Source: CALINF01 sp039990395
GTDB taxonomy: Bacteria; Pseudomonadota; Gammaproteobacteria; Pseudomonadales; Halieaceae
Reading direction: 5' to 3'
Length of the DNA: 64,000 nt
Assembly (NCBI GenBank): GCA_039990395.1
Contig: JBDXFZ010000139.1
Location: 372,001 to 436,000 of the forward strand
Part shown: positions 9,177-17,034 of the stretch, piece by piece
Layout: each line of letters starts with the position of its first letter
Position numbering within the stretch: the stretch's first letter is position 1
Translations under genes and position numbers: made by a program
The notes under the pieces: generated by a model
Databases searched by the model: none
Seen by the model: only the letters and a program-made list of their open reading frames with translations
What the model was told of the DNA's origin: nothing

Positions 9177-10826
9177 TCAGTCTCCCGAGGAGCGTGGCCA
9201 CAACAGAGCAACAGCGGCGGCACCCAGGAGCCAGCTGATAGGGGGTATCTGGGTAACCAATGCCGTGCCATTGGGGAGTGCCATTAATGCTGCAAAAACA
9301 CAGGCGACAGCGGCCAGCACCGAACGCTTGCGCCGGCGGTCTATGATTAAGCGCTGTTTGCGTTGCTCCTCCTGCTGATTCTGTTGCGCCTGAAACTGCA
9401 ATTCTCGCTCGCGAGCGCTTTGCAGATTGTCCAGCACCGCGTCGGGTACCTGTGGCAGCTGCTCCAACCATGAGGGCGCATGGCGCTGTAGTCGCTTCAG
9501 TATATTTTGGGGCGAGTAGCGCTCGGTAACCCAGTTCTCCAGATAGGGCTGCGCGGTGTCCCACAGATTCAGTTGTGGATACAGCTGGCGTCCCAACCCC
9601 TCGATGTTCAGCAGGGTTTTTTGCAGCAAAACCATGGAGGGCTGAACTTCCATGTTGAATCGTCGTGCGGTTTGAAACAGGTAGATGAGTAAATGGCCAA
9701 AGGAAATTTCAGACAGAGGCCGTTCGAATACAGGTTCGCAAACAGCGCGCATGGCAGATTCGAAGTCCTGTACTCGGGTATCGGGCGGTACCCAGCCGCA
9801 CTCTACATGGAGCTGCGCTACCTCTCGATAGTCACGTCGAAAGACACCAAGCAGGTTGCGCGCCAGGTAGTACTGATCCGCATCACTTAAGCTGCCGACG
9901 ATTGCGCAATCAATGGCAATATAACCAGGGTCTGCGGGGTCTGTGATATCTACAAAGATGTTGCCAGGGTGCATGTCCGCGTGAAAGAAGCTGTCTCTGA
10001 ATACCTGGGTAAAAAATATCTCCACGCCGCGCTCAGCCAGCAGCTTCAGGTCTGTGCCGCTGCTGCGCAACGTTTCCAGGTCTGTTACCGGGACGCCCGA
10101 GATGCGTTCCATGGTGAAAACAGTGCGGCAGGTATAGTCCCAGTAAACATTGGGTACATATACGAGCTTACTGCCTTCAAAGTTTCTGCGCAGCTGTGAT
10201 GCATTTGCTGCCTCGCGGCCCAGATCCAATTCATCCAAAATAGTGGTTTCGTAATCGGCAACAACTTCAACAGGGCGCAGTCGTTTGCCATCGGGTAAGA
10301 GTTTCTCCACCAAGCGCGCCAGCGTGTAAAGAAGGGCGATATCCTGGCGAATAACAGGCTCGATATCGGGACGCACCACTTTCACTACAACGTCGTGACC
10401 TTCGTGTAGTGTGGCCGCATGAACCTGAGCGACCGACGCAGACGCCATCGGTGTTCTCTCAAAGTGAGCAAAAAGCTGGTCGATGGGCTTGCCAAGACCC
10501 TGCTCAATTAACTCCACCGAGAGGTCCTCGGAGAATGGCGGTACATCATCCTGCAGGCGCGCTAACTCATCTGCGATATCTTCAGGTAGCAAGTCTCTGC
10601 GGGTGGACAATAGCTGGCCGAACTTTATAAATACGGGCCCCAATTCCTCCAGGGTCAGGCGCAGCCGCTCCCCACGGCTCAGCGCGGGCACTGGCCACAG
10701 CCGCCAGGGGGATAAGCGCAGCGCCCATCGAGCGCTTGGGCGCAATGCCTCTGCATCAACAAATTCATCGAGGCGATAGCGACCCACGGTGCGAAGAATG
10801 GTTCCCAGACGGGTCAGCCTAGACAT
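9177..10826 (-). CDS. ubiB: Ubiquinone biosynthesis accessory ATPase/kinase-like UbiB
   Basis: 549-residue ABC1/ADCK-family protein needed for ubiquinone synthesis. It has the family KxGQ motif (KFGQLLSTRRDLLP), an atypical A-rich nucleotide loop (ASASVAQVHAA), the invariant Lys in VVKVVRPD, and a catalytic-type loop HADMHPGNIFVD. Two hydrophobic helices at the C-terminus should anchor it in the inner membrane. Its ATG overlaps the ubiJ stop by one base (TGATG). Last gene of ubiE-ubiJ-ubiB. Confidence 0.96.
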   Translation of the reverse strand: MSRLTRLGTILRTVGRYRLDEFVDAEALRPSARWALRLSPWRLWPVPALSRGERLRLTLEELGPVFIKFGQLLSTRRDLLPEDIADELARLQDDVPPFSEDLSVELIEQGLGKPIDQLFAHFERTPMASASVAQVHAATLHEGHDVVVKVVRPDIEPVIRQDIALLYTLARLVEKLLPDGKRLRPVEVVADYETTILDELDLGREAANASQLRRNFEGSKLVYVPNVYWDYTCRTVFTMERISGVPVTDLETLRSSGTDLKLLAERGVEIFFTQVFRDSFFHADMHPGNIFVDITDPADPGYIAIDCAIVGSLSDADQYYLARNLLGVFRRDYREVAQLHVECGWVPPDTRVQDFESAMRAVCEPVFERPLSEISFGHLLIYLFQTARRFNMEVQPSMVLLQKTLLNIEGLGRQLYPQLNLWDTAQPYLENWVTERYSPQNILKRLQRHAPSWLEQLPQVPDAVLDNLQSARERELQFQAQQNQQEEQRKQRLIIDRRRKRSVLAAVACVFAALMALPNGTALVTQIPPISWLLGAAAVALLWPRSSGD

Positions 10827-11467
10827 CAGTTGCCCTCGACTTGCAGCCGTTTCTTTAACCGGGCCATGCGAGACTCCAGGCGGTCAACGCGTAGCGCCAA
10901 ATCCTGAACGTCGCCGTAAAAGTCCTCAAGTTCCAACTTGGGTGGGCTCAATCGTGCTTCCTCGTGGATAAACTCATCGAGTTGTCGGCCCAGGTTGGTG
11001 CCTGCCTGGTGACCCCAGTTAAAGCCGGATCGCAGCAACTGAGCCAACTGGTGTCCGGCGACATCTCCCAGCGTATTCACCAGTGGCGCTTCCCAGTCGA
11101 GATCCAGCCTGCCGATGATATGCTGTAGTTCGATCAAGGGAGCACTTTCACCCTCAAGCTCCAGTTCACCATTGATGAGTGAGGATGCTGGATCTGTAGC
11201 GGTAGCAAGCGCAGTGAAATCTGATGCGCTTCCTCTTACCCGTGTTGTTACGACACCATCGTATACACCCATCAGGCGGAGTTCGCCCTGCAGCGGCTGT
11301 ATAAATACTTCTAGTTCCGGGCTGGTGCATTCGAGTGCAAACACACAGCCATCGAGCTCAGTGAGTTCAGCTTTCGCCTCTGTGGCCATTTGCAGAGCCT
11401 GATTGGCGGCGCCTTCCAGTGCCGCCATAGCGGCGGTATGAAGCGTGGGGCTAATCAATTGGTTCAT
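10826..11467 (-). CDS. ubiJ: Ubiquinone biosynthesis accessory factor UbiJ (SCP2 domain)
   Basis: 213-residue lipid-binding SCP2-like protein that binds ubiquinone intermediates in the soluble Ubi complex. Beginning MNQLISPTLHTAAMAALEGA, it has an SCP2 fold over about residues 20-120 and a C-terminal helical part ending in a coiled-coil stretch (LALRVDRLESRMARLKKRL). An upstream in-frame start exists, but ATG 11467 lies one base from the ubiE stop and fits the family. Identification rests on the fold plus its position between ubiE and ubiB. Confidence 0.92.
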   Translation of the reverse strand: MNQLISPTLHTAAMAALEGAANQALQMATEAKAELTELDGCVFALECTSPELEVFIQPLQGELRLMGVYDGVVTTRVRGSASDFTALATATDPASSLINGELELEGESAPLIELQHIIGRLDLDWEAPLVNTLGDVAGHQLAQLLRSGFNWGHQAGTNLGRQLDEFIHEEARLSPPKLELEDFYGDVQDLALRVDRLESRMARLKKRLQVEGN

Positions 11468-11468
11468 G

Positions 11469-12218
11469 TCAGGGCTTGACGCCCCGATGCAGAGCAACAA
11501 TCCCGCCTGTCAGGTCGTGGAAGTTACAGTTGGTGAAACCGGCGTCCTCTAACATGTCGAGCAATGTATCCTGATCGGGGTGCATTCTTATGGATTCAGC
11601 CAGATACTTGTAGCTTTCACTGTCGTTGGCAACCAACTTACCCATGAAAGGCAGCATTTTGAACGAGTAGGCATCATAAGCGCGGCTAAGCAACTCGTTC
11701 TGCGGCTTAGAGAACTCGAGCACCAACAGTCTGCCGCCAGGCTTGAGTACGCGTAGCATCGAACGCAGTGCCTTGTCTTTGTCAGTCACATTGCGCAGGC
11801 CGAAGGCGATTGTGATGCAATCGAAACTGTTTTCTGGAAAGGGGAGATATTGCGCGTCGGCCTGCACAAACTCGATATTGCTGATCTGGCCCGTATCGAG
11901 CAGCTTGTCGCGACCTACCTGCAGCATCGATTCGTTAATATCCGCAAGTACGACTCGGCCGTCGCGGCCAACAATGCGTGCGAACTTGGCCGCCAGATCA
12001 CCCGTGCCGCCGGCGATATCCAGAACGCTGTCTCCCTGGCGCACGCCGCTTAATTCGATAGTGAAGCGCTTCCAAATGCGGTGAATGCCGCCGGACATCA
12101 AGTCATTCATCAGGTCGTAGCGAGCCGCTACGGAGTGAAAAACCCCTGCTACGAGGTTGGCCTTGTCATTCTTGTCGACTTCCTGGTAGCCGAAGTGCGT
12201 AGTGTCTTTGTCGCTCAT
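11469..12218 (-). CDS. ubiE: Ubiquinone/menaquinone C-methyltransferase UbiE
   Basis: 249-residue SAM-dependent methyltransferase that C-methylates the demethoxy-ubiquinol ring. Features: HFGYQEVDKNDKANLVAGVF at the start, the SAM motif VLDIAGGTGDLA, FGLRNVTDKDKAL and LLVLEFSKP. ATG 12218 is preceded by a good GGAGG box; the 10-residue upstream extension is not needed. Heads the ubiE-ubiJ-ubiB cluster. Confidence 0.97.
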   Translation of the reverse strand: MSDKDTTHFGYQEVDKNDKANLVAGVFHSVAARYDLMNDLMSGGIHRIWKRFTIELSGVRQGDSVLDIAGGTGDLAAKFARIVGRDGRVVLADINESMLQVGRDKLLDTGQISNIEFVQADAQYLPFPENSFDCITIAFGLRNVTDKDKALRSMLRVLKPGGRLLVLEFSKPQNELLSRAYDAYSFKMLPFMGKLVANDSESYKYLAESIRMHPDQDTLLDMLEDAGFTNCNFHDLTGGIVALHRGVKP

Positions 12219-12282
12219 GGAGCCTCCGCGGCGTTTGCAGCCCATCATTGTAGCGCGCCGGGGCTCCGCGGTCAGGCATTGT

Positions 12283-12660
12283 TCATGGATCGAATTGAAT
12301 CACCTGTTCATCTGGATCGCGGGTGGCCCCCGCTTCCTTAATGCGCTGCAGGTAATCTTGCCAGCGTGACGCGTGATGGAGGGCCAGTTCGAGCAAATAG
12401 TCCCAGGAATAAAGTCCTGTGTCGTGTCCGTCATCGAATACTAGCTGTACGGCGTAGTGCCCAACCGGCTTGATATCCTTTATGCAGACTTTTGCTTTTC
12501 CCGTCTGTAACACTTCTTGTCCAGAGCCATGGCCACGCACCTCCGCCGAGGGCGAATAAACCCGCAGATATTCAGCAGTCAGATCAAACTTCCGTCCATC
12601 GGCATAGTGCAGGGACAATACGCGCGATTGACGATGATACCGAATATCAGTGGGCTGCAT
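12283..12660 (-). CDS. DUF971 family protein
   Basis: 125-residue small soluble protein of the DUF971 (gamma-butyrobetaine hydroxylase N-terminal-like) family, seen as LSLHYADGRKFDLTAEYLRV and the typical HDTGLYSWDYL. The family is often next to hslVU in gammaproteobacteria, as here (28 bp downstream of hslU), and has been linked to iron-sulfur or metal handling in other contexts; its role here is unproven. In Pseudomonas the PHA synthase genes come between this gene and ubiE; they are absent here. Confidence 0.85.
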   Translation of the reverse strand: MQPTDIRYHRQSRVLSLHYADGRKFDLTAEYLRVYSPSAEVRGHGSGQEVLQTGKAKVCIKDIKPVGHYAVQLVFDDGHDTGLYSWDYLLELALHHASRWQDYLQRIKEAGATRDPDEQVIQFDP

Positions 12661-12688
12661 GTTTTAGTTGTCTCTATGCGCGTAGGGG

Positions 12689-14011
12689 TTACAAGATGAA
12701 ACGAGACAGGTCTTCGTCTGCACTGAGTTCCCCCAACTGTTGATCAACATATTGGGCATCTACCACAAGAGGCTTGTCCTGCAGGCCCGCATCAGTGGCA
12801 CCAAAGGAGGCTTGATCCAGCAATCGTTCCATCACGGTATGCAGGCGGCGGGCCCCGATGTTTTCGGTTTTCTCGTTCACCTGCCAGGCGGTCTCGGCGA
12901 TGCGCCGCAGGCCGTCCTCGGTAAATTCTACGTGCATACCTTCAGTAGCCAGAAGCGCCTGATACTGTTCGGTCAAGGACGCTTTGGGCTCGGTGAGAAT
13001 CCTTTCAAAGTCGTTAGGTGTCAATGAAGAAAGCTCAACGCGTATCGGCAGACGACCCTGTAATTCGGGGATCAGATCAGACGGTTTGGCCAGGTGGAAA
13101 GCACCCGATGCAATGAAAAGGATATGGTCAGTCTTGATCATGCCGTGTTTGGTAGTGACCGTAGAACCTTCTATCAGTGGCAGCAGGTCGCGCTGTACGC
13201 CCTCGCGTGACACGTCTGCGCCAGCACCTTCACTGCGCTTGGCGACCTTATCCAACTCATCGATGAATACAATGCCATTCTGTTCGGCTGCGGCAACGGC
13301 CTGCTGCTTTAGGTCATCCTCGTTCACCATTCGCGCAGCTTCTTCTTCACACAGCGCTTGAAACGCCGCTTTAACGCTCAACTTGGTATTCTTCTTCTGT
13401 TGTCGGGACATGTTTGAAAACATACTTTGCAGCTGATTAGTCATCTCCTCCATACCCGGTGGTGCCATGATCTCCATGTTGGAAGCTGTGCTGGAGAGCT
13501 CCACATCTATCTCTTTGTCATCCAGGTCACCTTCGCGTAGCTTTTTACGCAGTAACTGCCGGGTACTGGAATTTTTCTCGCCCTCAGTATCACGCGCTGC
13601 GGGCAATAGGATATCCAAAATACGCTCTTCGGCTGCTTCTTCTGCTCTGAAGCGGACGCGCTCCATCTCTTGCTCTCGATGCATTTTTATAGAGACATCG
13701 ACAAGGTCGCGAACAATCGATTCGACATCGCGTCCCACATAGCCCACTTCAGTGAACTTGGTCGCTTCTACCTTAACGAACGGAGCGTTGGCCAGTTTGG
13801 ACAAGCGCCGCGCGATTTCTGTCTTACCAACGCCGGTGGGCCCGATCATCAGAATGTTTTTGGGTGTGATTTCTGCACGCATGTCTTCAGGCAATTGCAT
13901 ACGACGCCAGCGGTTGCGCAGCGCAATGGCAACGGCGCGTTTGGCGTCATTCTGGCCGACGATGTGTCGGTCGAGTTCGTGTACGATTTCACGGGGAGTC
14001 ATGTTGGACAT
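12689..14011 (-). CDS. hslU: HslU, ATPase subunit of the HslVU protease
   Basis: 440-residue AAA+ unfoldase that feeds proteins into HslV. Begins MSNMTPREIVHELDRHIVGQ. Walker A is GPTGVGKTEIAR, Walker B VFIDELDKV, with the inserted helical I-domain between them and a C-terminal sensor segment GARRLHTVMERLL. Complete and normal in length; starts six bases after the hslV stop. Confidence 0.97.
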   Translation of the reverse strand: MSNMTPREIVHELDRHIVGQNDAKRAVAIALRNRWRRMQLPEDMRAEITPKNILMIGPTGVGKTEIARRLSKLANAPFVKVEATKFTEVGYVGRDVESIVRDLVDVSIKMHREQEMERVRFRAEEAAEERILDILLPAARDTEGEKNSSTRQLLRKKLREGDLDDKEIDVELSSTASNMEIMAPPGMEEMTNQLQSMFSNMSRQQKKNTKLSVKAAFQALCEEEAARMVNEDDLKQQAVAAAEQNGIVFIDELDKVAKRSEGAGADVSREGVQRDLLPLIEGSTVTTKHGMIKTDHILFIASGAFHLAKPSDLIPELQGRLPIRVELSSLTPNDFERILTEPKASLTEQYQALLATEGMHVEFTEDGLRRIAETAWQVNEKTENIGARRLHTVMERLLDQASFGATDAGLQDKPLVVDAQYVDQQLGELSADEDLSRFIL

Positions 14012-14017
14012 GATGGT

Positions 14018-14557
14018 TTAATAATCCAGTTGTTCGATGGTTTGGTTGTGGTTGGTATAGATACAGATATCGCCGGCAATCGAGAGACCCTTTTCTACAA
14101 TGGCTCGCGCTTCCAGTTCTGTGTTGTCGTAAAGGGCTTGAGCTGCGGCCTGGGCAAATGCTCCGCCAGAGCCAATCGCAATCAGATTATTCTCAGGTTC
14201 GATGACATCGCCGTTTCCGGAGATGACCAGTGAGGTCTCTGTATCGGCGACCACCAATAGAGCTTCCAATTGTCGCAAGCTGCGCTCGGTACGCCACGCC
14301 TTTGCAAGTTCAACGGCCGCACGCACCAAGTGCCCCTGGTGCTTGTCCAGTTGGGCTTCAAACAGCTCAAAGAGTGTGAAGGCATCGGCGGTACCACCTG
14401 CAAAACCAGCCAGCACCTGATCTTTGTACAGTCGGCGGACTTTGCGGGCATTGCCCTTCATCACAGTGTTTCCCATGGATACCTGACCGTCTCCCCCAAT
14501 GACCACACTATTGCCGCGCCGCACCGACAATATGGTGGTGCCTCGAAACTGTTCCAC
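14018..14557 (-). CDS. hslV: HslV, peptidase subunit of the HslVU protease
   Basis: 179-residue proteasome-like Ntn hydrolase. The segment TTILSVRR..SVVIGGDGQVS is the family N-terminus, but six residues (MEQFRG) precede the catalytic Thr (Thr7), so a short propeptide must be removed to free the nucleophile. In E. coli only the initiator Met is removed. GSGGAFAQAAA near the C-terminal half is also conserved. Co-transcribed with hslU. Confidence 0.96.
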   Translation of the reverse strand: MEQFRGTTILSVRRGNSVVIGGDGQVSMGNTVMKGNARKVRRLYKDQVLAGFAGGTADAFTLFELFEAQLDKHQGHLVRAAVELAKAWRTERSLRQLEALLVVADTETSLVISGNGDVIEPENNLIAIGSGGAFAQAAAQALYDNTELEARAIVEKGLSIAGDICIYTNHNQTIEQLDY

Positions 14558-14637
14558 TAGCGAATCTCCTGTGGTTTGGGGTGATAGAAAGATATGGGTG
14601 CGCCTCGCGAGATTTCAAGCCCCGGGGCCGGTCCGTG

Positions 14638-15222
14638 CTAGCCGCGTTTGAGCAGCAAGGTATCGATATCCTGAGCAGCCGTCAGACTGCGCGCCTTGGC
14701 TACCTTGGAGCGAGAATCAAATGGGCCGAGATAGACGCGGAACCAGCGGCCGTTGTCGCCGCTGCTTTCTTCAACTTTGGGTTCGAGCCCCAGCAGTATA
14801 AGTTCGGCGCGACGCCGGTCGGCATCTTCGCGCTGGCGGAAAGAACCGGCCTGCAGTATGTATTGATCGCTGCTGGCAGTACCTCGTGCTGGTGCGACAT
14901 CTGCCGGATCAACGTCTATATCCAAGGTAGCCTCGGGCAGGAGGGTATAAAAGCTGAACTCCGGTTTGGGTGGAGCCGGATCTGCGCTATTGCCAAGGGT
15001 AGGGGCCGATTGGACGCTTAGCCCAGGCTGCTGTGCTGGCAAGGTAGCCAGGTACGCGATGAAGCACAGAAATACACCTGTGAGAACGCCGCCGCCGTAC
15101 CACTTGAGGGGGCTTGCCGAATGAGATTGCGCACTTTTACGTGCCGGCGCTTTTCGCGCAGCAGGTTTACGTGCCGGCTTTTTAGCGGGTGCTTTGCGTC
15201 CCTTGGCGTAGTCTTTCGGCAT
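14638..15222 (-). CDS. SPOR-domain protein, FtsN-like
   Basis: 194-residue protein: a Lys/Ala/Pro-rich cytoplasmic N-terminus (residues 6-35), one membrane helix at about 42-62 (GGGVLTGVFLCFIAYLATL), a proline-rich periplasmic linker and a C-terminal SPOR domain (QYILQAGSFRQREDADRRRA to about residue 190) that binds denuded septal glycan. FtsN triggers septal wall synthesis; its gene lies between argS/priA and hslVU in many gammaproteobacteria, as here. The order supports FtsN, but other SPOR proteins have the same layout. Starts three bases after argS. Confidence 0.82.
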   Translation of the reverse strand: MPKDYAKGRKAPAKKPARKPAARKAPARKSAQSHSASPLKWYGGGVLTGVFLCFIAYLATLPAQQPGLSVQSAPTLGNSADPAPPKPEFSFYTLLPEATLDIDVDPADVAPARGTASSDQYILQAGSFRQREDADRRRAELILLGLEPKVEESSGDNGRWFRVYLGPFDSRSKVAKARSLTAAQDIDTLLLKRG

Positions 15223-15225
15223 TGC

Positions 15226-16911
15226 TTACATCGACTCCGGTGCAGAAACGCCCAACAGTGTCAGCCCGTTGGCTATGACCTGCCGGACGGCCTCACTGAG
15301 CGTAAGCCTAGCATCACGCAAGGATGTGTCTTCTATCAGCATCTTGTGTGCATTGTAGTAGGTGTGAAACTCACCTGAGAGCTCACGCAAATAGGTTGCA
15401 ATGGTATGGGGCTCACTCTGCCTGGCAGCGTTGGCGACGACTTCTGGGAAGCGATCCAGGCGGCGCATCAAGGTCTTCTCTGCCTCCTCGGTCAATAAGC
15501 CAAGATGGGCGATACCCGTTTGGGCAGACCATTCGCCCTGTTCGTCTCGCACCTTGCGTAACATGCTGCACACTCTGGCGTGCGCATACTGGATGTAATA
15601 CACCGGATTGTCGTTACTCTGCGACAGGGCCAGGTCGATATCAAATGTGATCTGTGAGCTTGGCGCTCTAGCCACCAGGAAGTAGCGAGTCGCATCGCGG
15701 CCCACCTCGTCAATCAGATCTCGCAAGGTCACATAACTACCCGCACGCTTGGAGAGTTTTACTTCCTCTCCATTACGCATCACTGTGACCATCTGATGTA
15801 GCACGTAATCTGGCCAACCCTCGGGTATGGCTTTGTTCAACGCCTGTAGTCCCGCACGCACGCGGGTGACAGTGCTGTGATGATCTGCGCCTTGCTCGTT
15901 GATGACACGCCCGAAGCCGCGGTTCCACTTATTCAGATGATAGGCAACGTCGGGCAAGAAATAGGTGTAGCCGCCTTCACTCTTGCGCATAACGCGGTCT
16001 TTGTCATCGCCAAAGTCCGTTGTGCGCAGCCAGAGCGCGCCGTCCTGCTCGTAGGTGTGGCCACCCGCGATAAGTGCTGCAACCGTCGAGTCCACCTCTC
16101 CTGAGTTGTACAGGGATGACTCGAGAAAGTAGATGTCGAAATGGACGTCAAACGCCTTGAGGTCAAGGTCCTGTTCGCGACGCAGATAGGCAACGGCGAA
16201 CTGGCGAATGGCGTCGAGGTCATCGGGATCCGCCGCGCCGCTCACATGCTGGTCTTGTGCGTCAATCCGGTCGCCAGCTAGATAACTGCTGGCAACCTCG
16301 CCAATGTAGTCACCTTTATAGCCATCCTCTGGCCAGCTTTCATCTTCTGGCCCAAGGCCTTTGCAGCGAGCCTGCACAGAAAGGGCAAGGTTGGAAATCT
16401 GTTGGCCGGCATCGTTGTAATAGAACTCGCTTGAAACATCCCAGCCCGTTGCTGCCAGTAGTCGGCACAGCGAATCGCCAACCGCCGCGCCACGGCCGTG
16501 ACCCACATGAAGCGGGCCAGTCGGGTTGGCAGATACGAACTCCACCTGAAGTTTTCGACCTTCTCCATCGTTGTTGTGACCAAAGAGTTCGCCCGCTTCG
16601 ATGATTTTTTCGACAACGGCTTGACTGCTGGTCTGGGTGACGAAGAAGTTAATAAAGCCGGGGCCGGCGACCTCGGTTTTAGCTAGAAAATCTGCTTGCG
16701 GCAAGGCCTCGCAAATCAACCCCGCAATTTCCCGCGGGTTCATACGCGCGGGTTTTGCCAGGGTCAGTGCGATATTGCTGGCGTAGTCACCATGGGCCTT
16801 GTCGCGCGTGCGATCCAGAGCAATAGTTGGGCTGATATCGCCGGGCAAACGCTCTGCGGCGACCAGTGCATCCAGTGCTTGCTGGATCAACTGGGCGATT
16901 TCCTGCTTCAT
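15226..16911 (-). CDS. argS: Arginyl-tRNA synthetase
   Basis: 561-residue class I aminoacyl-tRNA synthetase. The N-terminal Add-1 domain is followed by the HIGH-type motif (ANPTGPLHVGHGRGAAVGD), the KMSK-like VKLSKRAGSY and a C-terminal anticodon-binding domain ending with TLLGVSAPESM. Complete. Upstream lies a 123-bp spacer after priA, which could hold a promoter, though I see no convincing boxes. Confidence 0.97.
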   Translation of the reverse strand: MKQEIAQLIQQALDALVAAERLPGDISPTIALDRTRDKAHGDYASNIALTLAKPARMNPREIAGLICEALPQADFLAKTEVAGPGFINFFVTQTSSQAVVEKIIEAGELFGHNNDGEGRKLQVEFVSANPTGPLHVGHGRGAAVGDSLCRLLAATGWDVSSEFYYNDAGQQISNLALSVQARCKGLGPEDESWPEDGYKGDYIGEVASSYLAGDRIDAQDQHVSGAADPDDLDAIRQFAVAYLRREQDLDLKAFDVHFDIYFLESSLYNSGEVDSTVAALIAGGHTYEQDGALWLRTTDFGDDKDRVMRKSEGGYTYFLPDVAYHLNKWNRGFGRVINEQGADHHSTVTRVRAGLQALNKAIPEGWPDYVLHQMVTVMRNGEEVKLSKRAGSYVTLRDLIDEVGRDATRYFLVARAPSSQITFDIDLALSQSNDNPVYYIQYAHARVCSMLRKVRDEQGEWSAQTGIAHLGLLTEEAEKTLMRRLDRFPEVVANAARQSEPHTIATYLRELSGEFHTYYNAHKMLIEDTSLRDARLTLSEAVRQVIANGLTLLGVSAPESM

Positions 16912-17034
16912 TCGGGTAGTGTCACCTGATTTGTCTGTTAGGCATGGTCAGCACTGAAGTAACACATCAGCTATCTGACAAGTTTTTATTATCTCCGGTT
17001 GCAAGTCTTAACGCCAGAAGCCAGACAGTAAGAA

